Source of the DNA: Plazaster borealis
Taxonomy: Eukaryota > Echinodermata > Asteroidea > Forcipulatida > Labidiasteridae
NCBI GenBank assembly: GCA_021014325.1
Contig: CM037473.1
Span: 2,866,501 to 2,930,500 of the forward strand
Length of the DNA: 64,000 nucleotides
Reading direction: 5' to 3'
Of this stretch, positions 21,455 to 33,736 are shown piece by piece. The position numbers and the translations under genes were made by a program. The notes beneath the pieces were generated by a model. The model did no database searches. It saw nothing but the letters and a program-made list of their open reading frames with translations, and was not told where the DNA came from. Each line of letters begins with the position of its first letter. Positions within the stretch are counted from its first letter, which is position 1.

Positions 21455-22814
21455 GCAATTATAAAAAACTCAACTCTCGGGTTTTGTTTAAACCGATATG
21501 GTTGTGTACTGCTGTGACTTCCCTCCGTTCTGGATCAGTCATGTACCATTCCTATAGGCCCCAATGTTCAATTCTGTACTTGCTCAATTTCCCTTGATGC
21601 CGCGTGCAGGTTAAATATACATGTCATGAGGCGGGAATGAGACCGCACTACATACAAGCTTGAATACATAAATCACCCCCTCGCTCCCACATCTCCTCTG
21701 GGTTTTTTTCAATTTCCGTTCTGGGGCTATGTACGATTGAAGACTTCCGCTCGTCCCCTGGGGACGCGAACATTCCTCAGTCATCTACACATGTTGGGTG
21801 GGATCGCATATCCATGTCACGCTGGTAATCATAATGTCAATTTCTTTTGAAGACGTCCGTCCGGTCAGGGGTACCAGTTAGGTCATCTTGTAAATTGTAA
21901 TTGTGCTGATTGGTATTAAAGATAGCACGTGTCTTGTTTTTTTCTTTTCTTATCGGGGTTTTTCTTCTTCTTCTTTGATACTTCAGTATCATTTGTATTC
22001 TACTGATGGATGACTACTATACAGAGTCATGCAACAAACACTTAACACACTCAGGCTTCAATATTCTTTGTTATCCCTCCGATCAGCCACGGGGAAAAAT
22101 GTACATGCTGGATCCCCGGGAGCGCACGAGAGGCACGGGTAAATAACTGCGTTCAGGTGCACAATTCTTGTTCTAATGGTCTGAACAGATGAATAGATGT
22201 TCCCTGGACCCACACACTAAAGATTGAAGCATTCTGGAAATTTACACATTGGTTCACTACTACTTTTCAAGACATAGTACATTTCGAAAGGATTAAGTTT
22301 TGTGCACACAATAGGATTTTTGTGTGCACGTTATAATGGGACCCAGCTTTCCCACACTATTTGTCAACCTCTGAGTTCACTCACCCAGAAATCACTACAG
22401 TATATGAAAGAGGGGTGTTTAAAGGTAGTTCAAAAAACAAAACAAAGATGGTTTTTAATCTCAATTTTCGAAAAGGGTGCCTGACTCTGTTTTTCTTTTA
22501 CTCCTCGTTTTTACCTGATTTCTTTTTCTGTCTTGAATTGAAGAAGAATCGTAGGCACCTTGATAAGGTAACCCATGAAAAGAAATTAACTACATTAGAT
22601 TTGTTTTGTTCTTTGTTCCTCTTTCTTTCTACAAATGAAAGGAAACATTTTTAACCAATCGAACACTTTGGGCGAAAAGTCTAGTTATAAATATTTGAAC
22701 TATATTTTAGAAGTTTTAAGTGTTTCGATTATGTTTGATTAAAATAAAGTAAATAGTTATCCTCTACATGTCCAAATTAAATTTTCGAAACTAGCTTCAA
22801 TAAGAGCTGTGTTT
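21455..22814. other. No gene recognised
   Basis: No supported exon. A pyrimidine-rich tract lies at 21935-21980. Confidence 0.4.
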
Positions 22815-22950
22815 TGAGAGAGTTCACAGCCAGACTATTCTAATTTCCATACGTATCCAAAAAAATTGGATATGCAAATGATCCAATACAAGGGTGAGAG
22901 AGCGGTCAATCTCGTACTGCTCGACACACCTTGGGGACGAGGCTGGTGTT
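22815..22950 (+). repeat. Dispersed repeat O, copy 1
   Basis: TTCACAGCCAGACTATTCTA through GATATGCAAATGATCCAATA and GGTGAGAGAGCGG to CCTTGGGGACGAGG. The same block occurs inverted at 26938-27070. It also contains an inner inverted pair around TTTGGATACG. It is probably a small DNA element. Confidence 0.75.
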
Positions 22951-24309
22951 TATAGTATTATATTTTGTTTTAAGTATTTTGTATTGTTATCGAGTGTATT
23001 TCAGTCCGACTGTTTTTATATCGAGGTTACAAATACATGTTCTACTATATTCTATTCTATTTATTGCTGCAATATAAATACAAGTAAAAGCAACGGTGCC
23101 TGTTGTAGTCTTCAGATGCCATTTTCTCGACTTTGACAGAATTTAAGACGGAATATATTTTTTCCAGAGGATAGGAACTGGTATGACATTTATAATCAGC
23201 GATCTCATATAAAAAAGTATCCATTTTCCCTTGGTGATTGCCAACCCCGTACTTTAATAGCATTGTATACTGAACTAACCCCGGTCCACGCAGCCGATTG
23301 ATGCTCACGGACCCAAACCACTCGCACTTAGGCAGGTGCGTCTCTAATCCATGACAATTATCGTTACCACTCAATCCCGCGGGCGGAGAGAGGAACCCTG
23401 CCCAGAGGATTGCAACACTACCGTACACAGCAGTAATTTCTCCTATCAGTTTTTACAGATAAAAGCCTTTGCTGTCTCGTGCGAGCCAGACCGTCAGGGG
23501 GTTGACAGCAAGAGGGCACGCGGAGCTCCCTTGGCAAGAACAAAAATGTCATTTCCATTTCCATTTTCTCTCGTCTACACTGTTGTTGAGTACATCCGTC
23601 AAGATCGTCCAAGTCAATATTCAGATTCTAACGAGGGTAAAATGGCAGGCCAGAATTGCACTCAACTAATTTCCAACTGCAACCGATGGGAGAGAGGAGT
23701 TTCGAGTGACGTGCAGGATCTATAATGTAGGCTGGCTTTTTTGTGGGGCTGTTTGGAGTCGAACATCGACATTAATTTGGTTACAATGTAAATTTTGACA
23801 AAGGCGGGAAAGAATGGGAAGAAACATGTGCACTAGTTGTCAATAAACACACTTACAGTTCGAACCTGCAAAGGGGGGCCGTAATAAATTGTACATACTT
23901 TAAGAAATGCCCATTTATATGCCCTTGTTTGCTCTGCTGACAAGTCAACATTTTTGATTTTACAATGTTTTGAACACCCAAATTTGCAACCCATTATTAT
24001 ACGAATTTAAAAGGATATTACATTATGTATTTTTGGAAGTTAAGTAAATTTATTGCCGTCCCCTAATTTATTGTCCTTTGCAAAAAAAAAAAATGCAGGT
24101 TGAACAAGAGTTGTTCCGGCCACCTAATAACAAGCAATGGCAGCCATTTTGTCCTTGCGGATAAAGACAGGGGACCAGTTAGCCTGAACATCTGACGTCA
24201 CACTTGAAAAACGGCTCGTGAATAACGCCAGATACCGGCCTTTCCCGCCTGCCAGATGTACCTTTGACCTCGCATCCCAATTCACATGGACGGAGATTCG
24301 TAGCATAAT
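22951..24309. other. No gene recognised
   Basis: Overlapping opposite-strand frames of 123-124 codons at 23057-23725 do not match a family I know and lack clear splice signals. CpG content seems somewhat raised at 23290-23560. Confidence 0.35.
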
Positions 24310-24551
24310 AGGGAGGTTTAGCTGCACCATACGCGAGTAAAAACGCAAACGTGAACGTCAGAAAATTTTGTTGTAAAATCTCACGTTTTAAGCATACGTG
24401 AAGTTACCATTTCTCACGTCAGGTACGTACGTGCAGACGTCATACATGAGCATGAAATAAGCCCAAAGTGGTGACGTCACCTAGAAACGACACAATTTTC
24501 TGACGTTCACGTTCACGTTTTTGCTCGCGTAACGTGTAGCTAAACCTCCCT
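24310..24551. mobile_element. MITE family G (single copy)
   Basis: AGGGAGGTTTAGCTGCAC at the left and GTGTAGCTAAACCTCCCT at the right. The arms continue inward as ACGCGAGTAAAAACG and GTTTTTGCTCGCGT, then AACGTGAACGTCAGAAAATT and its complement. The terminal repeat is over 50 bp; the centre is rich in ACGT and TGACGTCA-like sites. Confidence 0.85.
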
Positions 24552-24817
24552 ACTATTACACACAGACGTGTGAATAAAACAACATACTAACATACACCCA
24601 TTATGCACACATGGACGCAGAAGACGATCGAAAGTACATTGTTAACTGCAGCTGCTGGTGTAGCTGACAAACTACTCTACTTCGGAGCAGACCAATCATA
24701 ACATAGAAGTTGAAAGCTTACGTCACTGCAAGTTTATCCACTAAAATCCTTTACAGATGCCTGTCTCTGTCATCGCGGATAAATACAGGGGACCAGTCTA
24801 GGAACCAGTCTACCTTC

Positions 24818-24871
24818 CTTTGACCTCTAACCGAGGGCGCCCTACTTAAATGACGTCGTGTGCATAAAAAG
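24818..24871 (-). mobile_element. MITE family F fragment
   Basis: Reverse copy of the left part of the element at 7806 (GAGGGCGCCCTACTTAAATG). Confidence 0.6.
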
Positions 24872-24890
24872 GTGTACCCTATAAATATGT

Positions 24891-25180
24891 TGTGCCGAGC
24901 GGATAAGAGCACCGGACTCAAGCTCTAATGTTTCCGATCAGCAGAGTGTTGGTTCGAGTCCCGGTCGTGACACTTGTGTCTTTAAGCAAGACCCTTAACC
25001 ATTATTGCTTCTCTTCACCCAGGAGTACAACTGGGTACCGGCGAGAGCTGGGGAGTAACTTGCGATGGACTGGCAGCCTGTCTAGAAATATTCTCAGTTG
25101 TTTAATGCCAATGAAACCGGATATAAACACCGGCCTGATGAGCCATATGGCTCTGGACAGACCTTTACTATAAATATTCA
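24891..25180 (+). mobile_element. tRNA-derived SINE, type 2
   Basis: Starts TGTGCCGAGCGGATAAGAGC with a B-box-like TTGGTTCGAGTCCCGG. The body has GGTACCGGCGAGAGCTGGGG and ends near TATAAATATTCAG. It matches 6605-6890. Confidence 0.8.
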
Positions 25181-26937
25181 GGGAACTAAGTTCTTTTCTC
25201 AACAAGTATCCGAAATACACAACTCGCTGATAGCGCGGATCATTCTAATCTACTCACAGCTAGGCAATTTATTATTCAAGTCAGCAACCCCCCAGGTGGC
25301 ACTGCTCTCCCATGACCTACATCGTGTTCTGAAGATCATGGAAATTATACCTCATCTTTGGCTTTCTATGATACACATCTCAATGATGAGGAGTGTCTGG
25401 TGTGGGCCCAAACCCCTCATGCCATCTCATCCATCCCCAGTCGATCCGTCTTCATCAAGAGACGGACGGCAGTAAAACTTGCCCGTGCGTTAATTCAATA
25501 GACGGTGTACCATCCTCCCTCGTGGATCATGTAACAGATAATTTAGAGGTTGCAGCGTGTCCGGACGTACCATCACTGCCTCCTCAGACTCCTTTTACAG
25601 CCCCCACTCTTCCTTACGTAAATAAACCGCGAGAGTTGAAGAATACCGGGTTTTAAAAGCATATAGCCAGTCCAATTACAATTGATCTAATACCGGGTGT
25701 TGTTCTGATAGGCATCGCGTTAAACCTATCAACTTTCTCCAACATATTATTATTTGTTTTCATCCTCGCCGTCCGGCTGTCTCGGGCCCAAAGTATGTTT
25801 GTATTGATGTGCAGAGATGAGGCCGGCAATTACAACAAAAAATGTTGAAGTCAGTTTTTGAAGATGAAGTTAAGAGGAGGTGGCAGTGTGTAAAAGGACT
25901 GCGTCGGAGAGAAATAGGAATTACTCTGATGTCTCACGGCAGGCTGGCAGATATTGCCGTCGCAAGTCGACCGGACATATTTTTTTAATACATTAACATT
26001 TCGTGATATTTTCAGTTGGATGAAATGACTTGATGAGGGTATATGTCTGTTTCTGTCTTTTGTTTTCGTTATGTGAAACATAGTTTGAAACCCCCTCCCT
26101 CTATATTATTCAAGTATGAATTAACATTAAATTGAAAATAGAAAAGAAACTAGGTCAGTGTAAGTTGGACTTGAAATCATTTTTTTTTCTATAATCATCG
26201 CATGATGTATTTTGTATGCTTTGCATTTTTTTACTGTCGTACCTTTTCTGTTATCGGTACATCACTTTACCTTCTCAGGAAGGTAAACACATTTATCACA
26301 CTCACTGCAATCCCTTAGTTTTGTGCTGTTTGTTAGTCATGCCCTATGGTCCCTGTCATCTTCAAATGTGATGCAATCTGTCAGCATGCTCTGCCTGGAT
26401 GCTATATTTCCAATCTCATCACCATATGAGCCAATTCAAGTGGCATCGTGTGATAGACTGGCCCACTGCAATCATCCATCTAGAATGACAACAGGCTTCG
26501 GCATCGCCATCTTGACGGTTTCATTGGACGAGTTTACGCGGAACGCAAGCGCGTTGGCGGCCTCGTCGACGTAGCTGGTACGCGCGTATGAATTAATTTG
26601 GCTCGCACTGTCCGAAACCAACCAAAGGTCAAACGTACGAAGCTCTTGACACTAGCTGATGGTCGGTGTCTGCCTTGCTTACATGTGTCTCGAAGTGTGC
26701 CGTCAGACTATCAGTCTGTACCGTGACCTGCTTCGCTGATCACCCACTGTTTGAGGCAGCATGTCTTTTAAGTAATTGCACACGGCATAACAGAGTCCGT
26801 CTGCTGCCGTTTCACTCCAAACTATAAATTAACCCCAATTTGGAAAAGCATTTGCATGCCAAGATGGAGAGAATTTGTACAAGTCTAATGGACAGGGGTA
26901 TGGTGTGCAGGCTCTATAGCACATTAAAATCAGAGAT
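25181..26937. other. No gene recognised
   Basis: Short frames at 25393-25656 and 26323-26574 show no recognisable domain. No repeat copy identified. Confidence 0.35.
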
Positions 26938-27070
26938 GTCAACCTCGTCCCCAAGGTGTGCCGAGCAGTACGAGGTTGCCCGCTCTCTCACCCTGCATGG
27001 TATTGGATCATTTGCATATCCAAAATTTTTGGATACGTATGCAAATTAGAATAGTCTGGCTGTGAACATG
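26938..27070 (-). repeat. Dispersed repeat O, copy 2
   Basis: Inverted relative to the copy at 22815, from CCTCGTCCCCAAGG to ATTAGAATAGTCTGGCTGTGAA. Confidence 0.75.
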
Positions 27071-29039
27071 GTGAATACTGAATGAGTACAACTTAACATG
27101 TTTACGTTAGACTTTTGTACACCAGTCGTTGTCCAATCAGGGTCCAAGGAAGGAGTTTCCCTCCAAGGGTTTACTATTGTAAACATGGTTGGAAATAAAG
27201 TAAACCATGGGGACGAGGTTGTATAAACACATCAAACAAAATACAAACATTACAAAAAGAAACAAGACAAGGCAATGAAACAGTAGCAACTTGATAACAA
27301 GACATTCAAAACATCACATCAGCGACTGAATGGGAAAATACATCAAAATTGTGTACAAAATACACAAGGAAAATGGACACGGAAATTATAAACTAGGTTG
27401 GACAGGGTTTCTTGAAAACTAGAGGAATGAATGAATTGCACAAATGATATCTTATTTTTTTATTTTTTTTAAGATCAACTGTGATGAATAAATGGCTCGG
27501 TGCCGATAACAACAAATAGACTGTGCAAGTCTCGCGCATAATTTGAACTTCCGGTACCATTGTGGTTTTACGTGGGCGGGATTTTGTTTTGTCAATTGTT
27601 TTAGTTTAACGTAGTTTATGGCTATGAAAATGTTACGTGTTTTTGGGAATATAATACTTAGTGATTAACAATATGAAAGTAAAGTCAATTCAACAAAATA
27701 ACAGAGAAGACTTGAACTTCCGTTTCCGGTTACTTGTACACAATTAAGATAGCTGCCCAACTGACGGTCATGTTGTCATTTAACCTATGTAATAGACGCA
27801 CACATTCGGGCGTAATTGGCAAATGGGGTTTCTAACAATAAGCATCCTCGTCCCAAGTTTAAATTTTGTTTCAATGTTAATTTGACCAAATTGTTTGTAT
27901 TATACAAAAAATTGAAAATTTATTTATAACAACTTGCTATGGGTATTTTTGTTTTTAAGAATTTTGTATAAACATAATTTAAAAAGAAGATTTGATATCA
28001 TATAAAGATATCTTCGTTCGAGTTTTTGTTTCTTCTCGTTTTCGATATGCGCGAAACTTGCACAGTCTGTTGACCCAATGCCCGCTAGCTATGAGTAGAG
28101 CGTGAGTGACAGTCGAAAATGAATGTAATATGTGCTTTTTATGCAACGGCTTTCGGCTAAGTGCAACTTACAATATCTCTAATTGCTAAATTATTGCAAT
28201 TGCGTGTCATTTTAGACACGTGACCCTTTGAATCATTATACTTCCATAGTGTGCGCGCAAAATACTAGTAATACGTCACAGTATATGGCTAATAATGTAG
28301 CAAACAAGTTTTTCAGATATTGTTATTATTGTAACCAGACTTTGGGAAAATTACTTTCGTTCACTTTTGGCTCTTGTGTAATTTACCAGACGCATGATGT
28401 AGTCATCGGAACAGTGTATGGCTCAATGTCTAAGTCATGTTTTGATTTTTTGGTTTTGGTTTTTGGGTGGGGGTGGGGGTGGGGGTTTCCTGCCTCTTGG
28501 GTTTTTTTTTAAGGGTGTTTCAATTGGTGTTTTGATTCTGAGAAATTGTTTTTGTTTTAAAGTTTTACTGCTGCGTAATTTTTAAAGTCTTTTGTGTTCA
28601 ACTTCCATTTTAATAATTAAATAATCATATTTTTATCGTTGGCAGGGATCTGCTTGTACTATTCTTCGATGACAGTTTTTGTACTTTTGAATTCCTTGAC
28701 AGCCCCTGCTCAACTTTCATTCCTTGTAAAAATGTCTAAAGATTTAAAATAAGTAAATGCAAATAAATAATGTGACAACTAATAGTTCAACAATTGCGCT
28801 AACTTATCTCTCTTGCCATTTTAGGCATTGTATTTAGTCATCGCTCATCCAGCATTTAAATAACATTCGAAAACGCATCCTAAAAATCACTCAACTATTG
28901 TCAAGGAGTTAAAAACAAATTAAACTAGAAATAGTGATTGTGAACAATCACAGAGCTGTTCCGGTAATTTTTGTTAATTTCAAGCCTTCTAAGCTGCAAG
29001 AAATCACAAACATTATGACCTGATGACATGTGGTTCAGG
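27071..29039. other. No gene; G-rich tract
   Basis: AT-rich with no supported exon. Positions 28462-28490 are GGGTGGGGGTGGGGGTGGGG, four G-runs that could fold as a quadruplex on the plus strand. Confidence 0.45.
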
Positions 29040-29590
29040 ACATAAAAATATGTCAATTTTTGAGCTTCCTGTTTAGACCGGAAGTAAAGGTCAACATTGG
29101 GTCACGGTAACCCAAGTTCAATCTTCATTGCTCAAAGGGTCTATAACTGAAAAGAAATTGCAAATCGGGTGTGTACCTCTTGAGATATGGTCCCACTTCC
29201 GGTTGACCCGGAAGTCAAGGTCAAAATGGGGTCACGGTTACTTAAGGCTAATATTCAATGCCCAAGGAGTCTATAACTCAAAAGAAATTGAAAATTGGCT
29301 GTGTAGTTCTTGAAATATGGTCTCACTTCCGGTTGACCCGGAAGTAAAGGTCAACCCGGGGTCACGGTAACCGAAATCCAATCCCTGATGCTCAAAGGAA
29401 CTACAACTGGAAAAAAAATTGAAAATGGGTTGTGTAATCTTGAGATATGGTCCCACTTCCGGTTGACCCGGAAGTAAAGGTCAACATGGGGTCACGGTAA
29501 CCCAAGGCTAATCTCCAATGCCCAAGGAGCCTATAACTGAAAAAAGTTTGAAAATCGGCCGTGTACTTCTTGAGATAAGGTGCTGCAAAG
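29040..29590 (+). repeat. About 129-bp tandem repeat with CCGGAAGT palindromes
   Basis: Four or more units. Each begins with ACTTCCGGTTGACCCGGAAG (a foldback) and continues AAGGTCAA-x-x-GGGGTCACGGTAAC, then TATAACTGAAAAGAAATTGA and CTTGAGATATGG. Unit starts lie near 29066, 29194, 29324 and 29455. A diverged partial unit recurs at 30170-30245. Confidence 0.85.
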
Positions 29591-30436
29591 ATTAACTCAT
29601 TAAAGCTTTTAATTACCGTAATTTGACACCTGATGACATCACAGTAAAAAAAATGTGTCTTTCATACTAATAAATTTCATAAAGAACACGATGGTAAAAA
29701 AAAAATCAATTTAATGCATTCTCACGAAAACCCTAAAGCTACGTAGGAGTTACATGTACATATGTTGCTCATGTACAAATAGAATGGGCTGTGCAGAAAG
29801 CAATGGGTCCTCTACCGGTTAGGAATCGAATATCAAGGAAATCTCCAACGCCTTACAGTGATTGCGCAATCAAAATTGCTAGCCATGGTGTCCGATTTGT
29901 CACTTAATCGTTAATTATCGTGGAAATAATTGTACTTTGATTAGTTTTAGTGACCAGGAACATCTCTTATTAAAAGCCATTAACTTTTCAAAACAGTTTA
30001 TGTTACTAAGGAAACTAATTATTAATTTTAATTGAAAATATGGGTTTTTTGACTGTCAAAACATTTACACTTTCAGCGCCATGTGTTTTGTGCACAGATA
30101 GGAAACGCGGCAATAGATGATGTCATGATGACGTCACAGTAAAAAATATGCCGCAATCGACATCTACTATCTGAAAGGAGTCCATAACCGAAAAAAGTTT
30201 GAGGATCGGATGTATACTTCTAGAGATATGGTGGTAACAGGATTGGCTAATTAAATATTCACACCGCTGTAACATGAATAATTAAATAAGAATTTTAATC
30301 TAATTACATTAAAAAATTAAGTTAGGGCATCAGCTTTAAAATGATATATGAATTGTCTACTTCTGATAATTTTAAGAGCGACATATGACAGTCAGAAAAG
30401 TCACAGGTTAAGTCAATAGGGTTTTAGGGAAAGAAA

Positions 30437-30441
30437 GAATA

Positions 30442-30488
<47 letters not shown>

Positions 30489-30491
30489 TAA
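30437..30491. repeat. (ATA)n microsatellite
   Basis: About 15 AAT/ATA triplets in a row, lightly interrupted at both ends. Confidence 0.95.
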
Positions 30492-30510
30492 AAATCTCGA
30501 CGATTACAAT

Positions 30511-30540
30511 AGCTGTTCCGACTACCACGTCGGAACAGCT
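30511..30540. repeat. Perfect 12-bp stem hairpin
   Basis: AGCTGTTCCGAC and GTCGGAACAGCT separated by TACCAC. The half-site AGCTGTTCCGGT occurs upstream near 28947, suggesting these mark the two ends of a larger element covering the tandem array. Confidence 0.7.
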
Positions 30541-30598
30541 AATAAATTTGGTACGATGCACTTCGTAAATCCAATTCTGTGACTAATTCTCCACTGAA

Positions 30599-30893
30599 AA
30601 AGGCACTGTACACGTTTGGTAATTGTCAAAGACCAGTGTTCTCACTTGGTGTATCCCAACATATGCATAAAATAACAAATTTGTGTGCTTTCAGATAGGA
30701 ATAAAAACTTCTTGCAAGACGTTTTTATTATTTTAGTGAGAAATTACCTCTTTCTCAAAAACTACGTTACTTCAGAGGGAGTCTTTTCCTACAATGTTTT
30801 ATACTATCAACAGCTCTCCGTTGCTTGTTACCAAGTAAGGTTTTATGTTAATATTTGTTTTGAGTCATTACCAAACGTGTACGATACTTTTAA
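30599..30893 (+). mobile_element. MITE family B, copy 3 (internal deletion)
   Basis: Starts AAGGCACTGTACACGTTTGG and ends CCAAACGTGTACGATACTTTTAA. About 75 bp after the left end are missing compared with the copy at 43132. Confidence 0.8.
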
Positions 30894-30906
30894 ATGTGTG
30901 CGTGCA

Positions 30907-31141
30907 CAATGCAAAAACTGGGGTTTTAAAATTGAAACCATTTAGTGTTGTCACATTTATATAGATACCGAAACAAGACTCAAAATTTACACCATATTGT
31001 GATAAAATAATACCAATTTCTGTCAACACAATTACATTGGTGTTATTTTAACACCCTAAGATGTTGATTTTGATTCTCTCTTGGGTATCTATATGTGACA
31101 ACACCCATGGTGTCAATTTTAACACCCCAGTTTTTGTAGTG
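30907..31141. mobile_element. MITE family A, copy 4
   Basis: Full length, CAATGCAAAAACTGGGG to CCCAGTTTTTGTAGTG, flanked by CA on both sides. Confidence 0.85.
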
Positions 31142-31219
31142 CATAATGCAATAAATAACTCTGCATTTATAATCTAGTGAGGTTTACGGAGACACCATTT
31201 ATAAATAGAATTCTCTATG

Positions 31220-31300
31220 AGTAGTGGTGGTTCTGAAATGAACCGGTGGTTCGACAACTCGACGTTTCGATCAGTATGCTCTGATGGTCTTCAGGAAAAT
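31220..31300. repeat. Dispersed repeat P
   Basis: AACCGGTGGTTCGACAACTC...CGATCAGTATGCTCTGATGG, related to 40500-40585 and, inverted, to 17732-17820. Confidence 0.45.
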
Positions 31301-31450
31301 GCATACATAGCCTACGTGAATATATATATGTATATAGTAAAGGCGGCCATTATTATAAATAGGTTGACTGTGTTAAACAAATTATAGTCGCACTAATTTA
31401 GAAGCAATTTTCTCAGTTCACTAGCAATTTAAAAGCAATCCATGAACAAG

Positions 31451-31604
31451 AGTAAAAACTGGGGTTTTAAAAATGACACCAGAGAGACAATTAAAATATA
31501 CATCATAAGGTGTTAAAATAACACCATTGTAATTAACTTGGCAGAAATTAGTGTTGTTTTAACACCCTTTGATGTTAATTTTGATTCTTGTTTCGGTATC
31601 TAAA
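31451..31604. mobile_element. MITE family A, copy 5 (truncated)
   Basis: Begins AAAAACTGGGGTTTTAAAAA and loses its right terminus after TTTCGGTATCTA, where it joins MITE C sequence. About 40 bp inside the left arm are also missing. Confidence 0.75.
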
Positions 31605-31816
31605 TTACTGCAGTAACGTTTCTCAGATAGTGTATAGTCAAATTGCAGATTAGTATTCCTGCGTGGACATACCGCTCAAGATTTTCGGCATTATCTCAAA
31701 AACGCTACCACCTTTTGAAATGACATTTTCACAGCTTAGTTTTATGGTATACAACTGTATAATAGAATTGAAACAAACAGTGGGTTCCAATTACCAAACG
31801 TATACAATCCCTTTAA
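31605..31816 (+). mobile_element. MITE family C, right half
   Basis: Begins at the central palindrome (ATTACTGCAGTAACGTTTCT) and runs to TATACAATCCCTTTAA. The left half is replaced by MITE A. Confidence 0.8.
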
Positions 31817-32188
31817 AGGTATCGTACACGTTTGGTAATGACTCAAAACAAATATTAGCATAAAAACTTACTTGGTAACAAGCAACGGAGAGCTGTTGAT
31901 GGTATAAAACATTGTAGGAAACGACTCCCTCTGAAGTAACGTAGTTTTTGAGAAAGAGGTAATGTCTCACTAAAATAATAAAAACTTCTTGCAAGAAGCT
32001 TTTAATCCTATATCTGAAAGCACACAAATTTGTACAACAAGGGTGTTTTTTCTTTCACCATTTTCATGCAACTTCGATGACCAATTGAGCCCAAATTTTC
32101 ACAGGCTTGTTATTTTATGCATATGTTGGGATACACCAAGTGAGAACACTGGTCTTTGACAATTACCAAACGTGTTCAGTGCCTTTAA
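31813..32188 (-). mobile_element. MITE family B, copy 4
   Basis: Complete reverse-oriented copy sharing its left TTAA (31813-31816) with the MITE C end. Confidence 0.9.
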
Positions 32189-32502
32189 GTCAAATCAAGG
32201 TGTCCCGGTTTTGCATTAGAGAGGTCAGACTATTTATTCAACTTTCCAGCAAGGACTAAGGTCTGTCGTGATGGGATGAGTTGATTCTTTGCTGGGCACA
32301 TCGTGTCGTCTCCTCACGGCTGAGTGAGAATTAGGGTCCCGGCCAAATTATCTATTGATTATCATCACCTCTGATAGTCACTGCAGAGAGACCTCTGATT
32401 TCCTTCCTCCATGGTGAGACGAATAATAAACCAGGAGGCTTGATGTGGTCGTGACTAGGAATAATTATAACATCACTAAATTATAGAATTATTGAACGCA
32501 TC

Positions 32503-33067
32503 TTAACTACAAATCTGCAAGTCATCTCAACTAGGATTAGCTATACCGTACGCCTATCTTGTAATAGGTTTAAAATCATAACTGGTCTAAGAACAAGAAT
32601 ACACCTAACTATAGTCATAACTGGGATTAGTTTTAATTGTTATCATACACACTATGGGTTTAAAGGCACTGAGCACGTTTGGAAATTGTCAAAGACCAGT
32701 ATTCTCACTTGGTGTATCCCAACATATGCATAAAATAACCAGCCTGTGGAAATTTGGGCTCAATTGGTCATCGAAGGTGCAAGAAAAATTACCTTTTTCG
32801 GAGTCGTTTCCTACAATGTTTTATACTATCAACAGCTCTCCGTTGCTCGTTACCAAGTAAGTTTTTATGCTATTATACTATTTTGAGTAATTACCAAACG
32901 TGTACAGCGCCTTTAACTACAGATCTGCAAGTCTTTTCAACTGGGATTAGCTACCGTACGCCTATCTCGTAATGGTTTAAAATCACTGGTCCACGAACAG
33001 GAATACACCTAACTAGTGTAGTCATAACTGGGATTAGTTTTAATAGTTATCATACACAAGGGTTTAA
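32503..33067 (+). repeat. Tandem duplication (about 155 bp) split by a MITE
   Basis: Copy 1 (32503-32660) and copy 2 (32914-33067) share AACTACAAATCTGCAAGTC-like starts, GTACGCCTATCT, ATACACCTAACTA and GGATTAGTTTTAATTGTTATC. MITE B copy 5 lies exactly between them. Confidence 0.8.
32659..32916 (+). mobile_element. MITE family B, copy 5 (internal deletion)
   Basis: TTAAAGGCACTGAGCACGTT to TGTACAGCGCCTTTAA. The central part including ACTTCTTGCAAGAAGT is deleted. It sits at the junction of the duplicated segment. Confidence 0.85.
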
Positions 33068-33084
33068 CAGATAGTTATATAATA

Positions 33085-33415
33085 GAACTATAGAGGGCGT
33101 GTAAAACCATGTGACACCGCCGACAAGAAGCACTGTGGCCGTATATGAACACCTGTATATAATTTACCCATAATGATTACCGTGCCCATGGTGGGACAGT
33201 GTGGTTACTGTGTGTTTAAGCACTAAATACGAAGTGTGGACCCGAGAACAAAAGAAGTCCCCAAATGTAGGGACTTGAAACACTATGTGGACTTACACAC
33301 GTCCACATAGGATTTTTTTGTACAGTGCTGAAGATGTTTTTGTGCACATCTCCACAGAGTGTATGCAAAACAGAGCTGTGTGTGTAATAACAAGCGCACC
33401 CTCTAGTTCCATTAT
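33085..33415. mobile_element. Relative of the palindrome at 6083
   Basis: Shares TACGAAGTGTGGACC, GAAACACTATGTGGACT, ACACGTCCA and CCACAGAGTGTATGCAAAAC with 6170-6350. Outer inverted ends CTATAGAGGGCG and CGCACCCTCTAGTT extend it. Confidence 0.6.
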
Positions 33416-33523
33416 ATAACTCATGGTTTAACAATACCTAACTACATAATCATATTCAACTTGGTATAACTAAACATACACCTAGCTTCAAATATTGTGG
33501 TCATAACTGAGATTTTTTCATCA

Positions 33524-33736
33524 CACTGCAAAAACTGGGGTGTTAAAATTGACAAGTGACCATGGATGTTGCGACATTATAGCTACCCAAAAGAGAATCA
33601 AAATTAACATCATAGGGTGTTAAAATAACACAAATAGAATTTTGTTGGCAGAAATGAGTGTTTTTTAACACCCCATGGTGTAAATATGTTCGGTTTCTAC
33701 TATGGTGTCAATTTTAACACCCCAGTTTTTGCAGTG
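33524..33736. mobile_element. MITE family A, copy 6
   Basis: Best-preserved termini: CACTGCAAAAACTGGGGTG and CACCCCAGTTTTTGCAGTG, with CA dinucleotides on both flanks. Confidence 0.9.

Noticed and set aside
23057..23725. Opposite-strand frames of 123 and 124 codons
   Set aside because: No known domain, mutually overlapping, and no clear splice borders; a chance SRCR-like cysteine spacing did not hold up.
24891..24970. Possible Leu/Ser tRNA gene
   Set aside because: The same head recurs at 6605-6890, 36293, 42461 and 59641 with SINE bodies attached.
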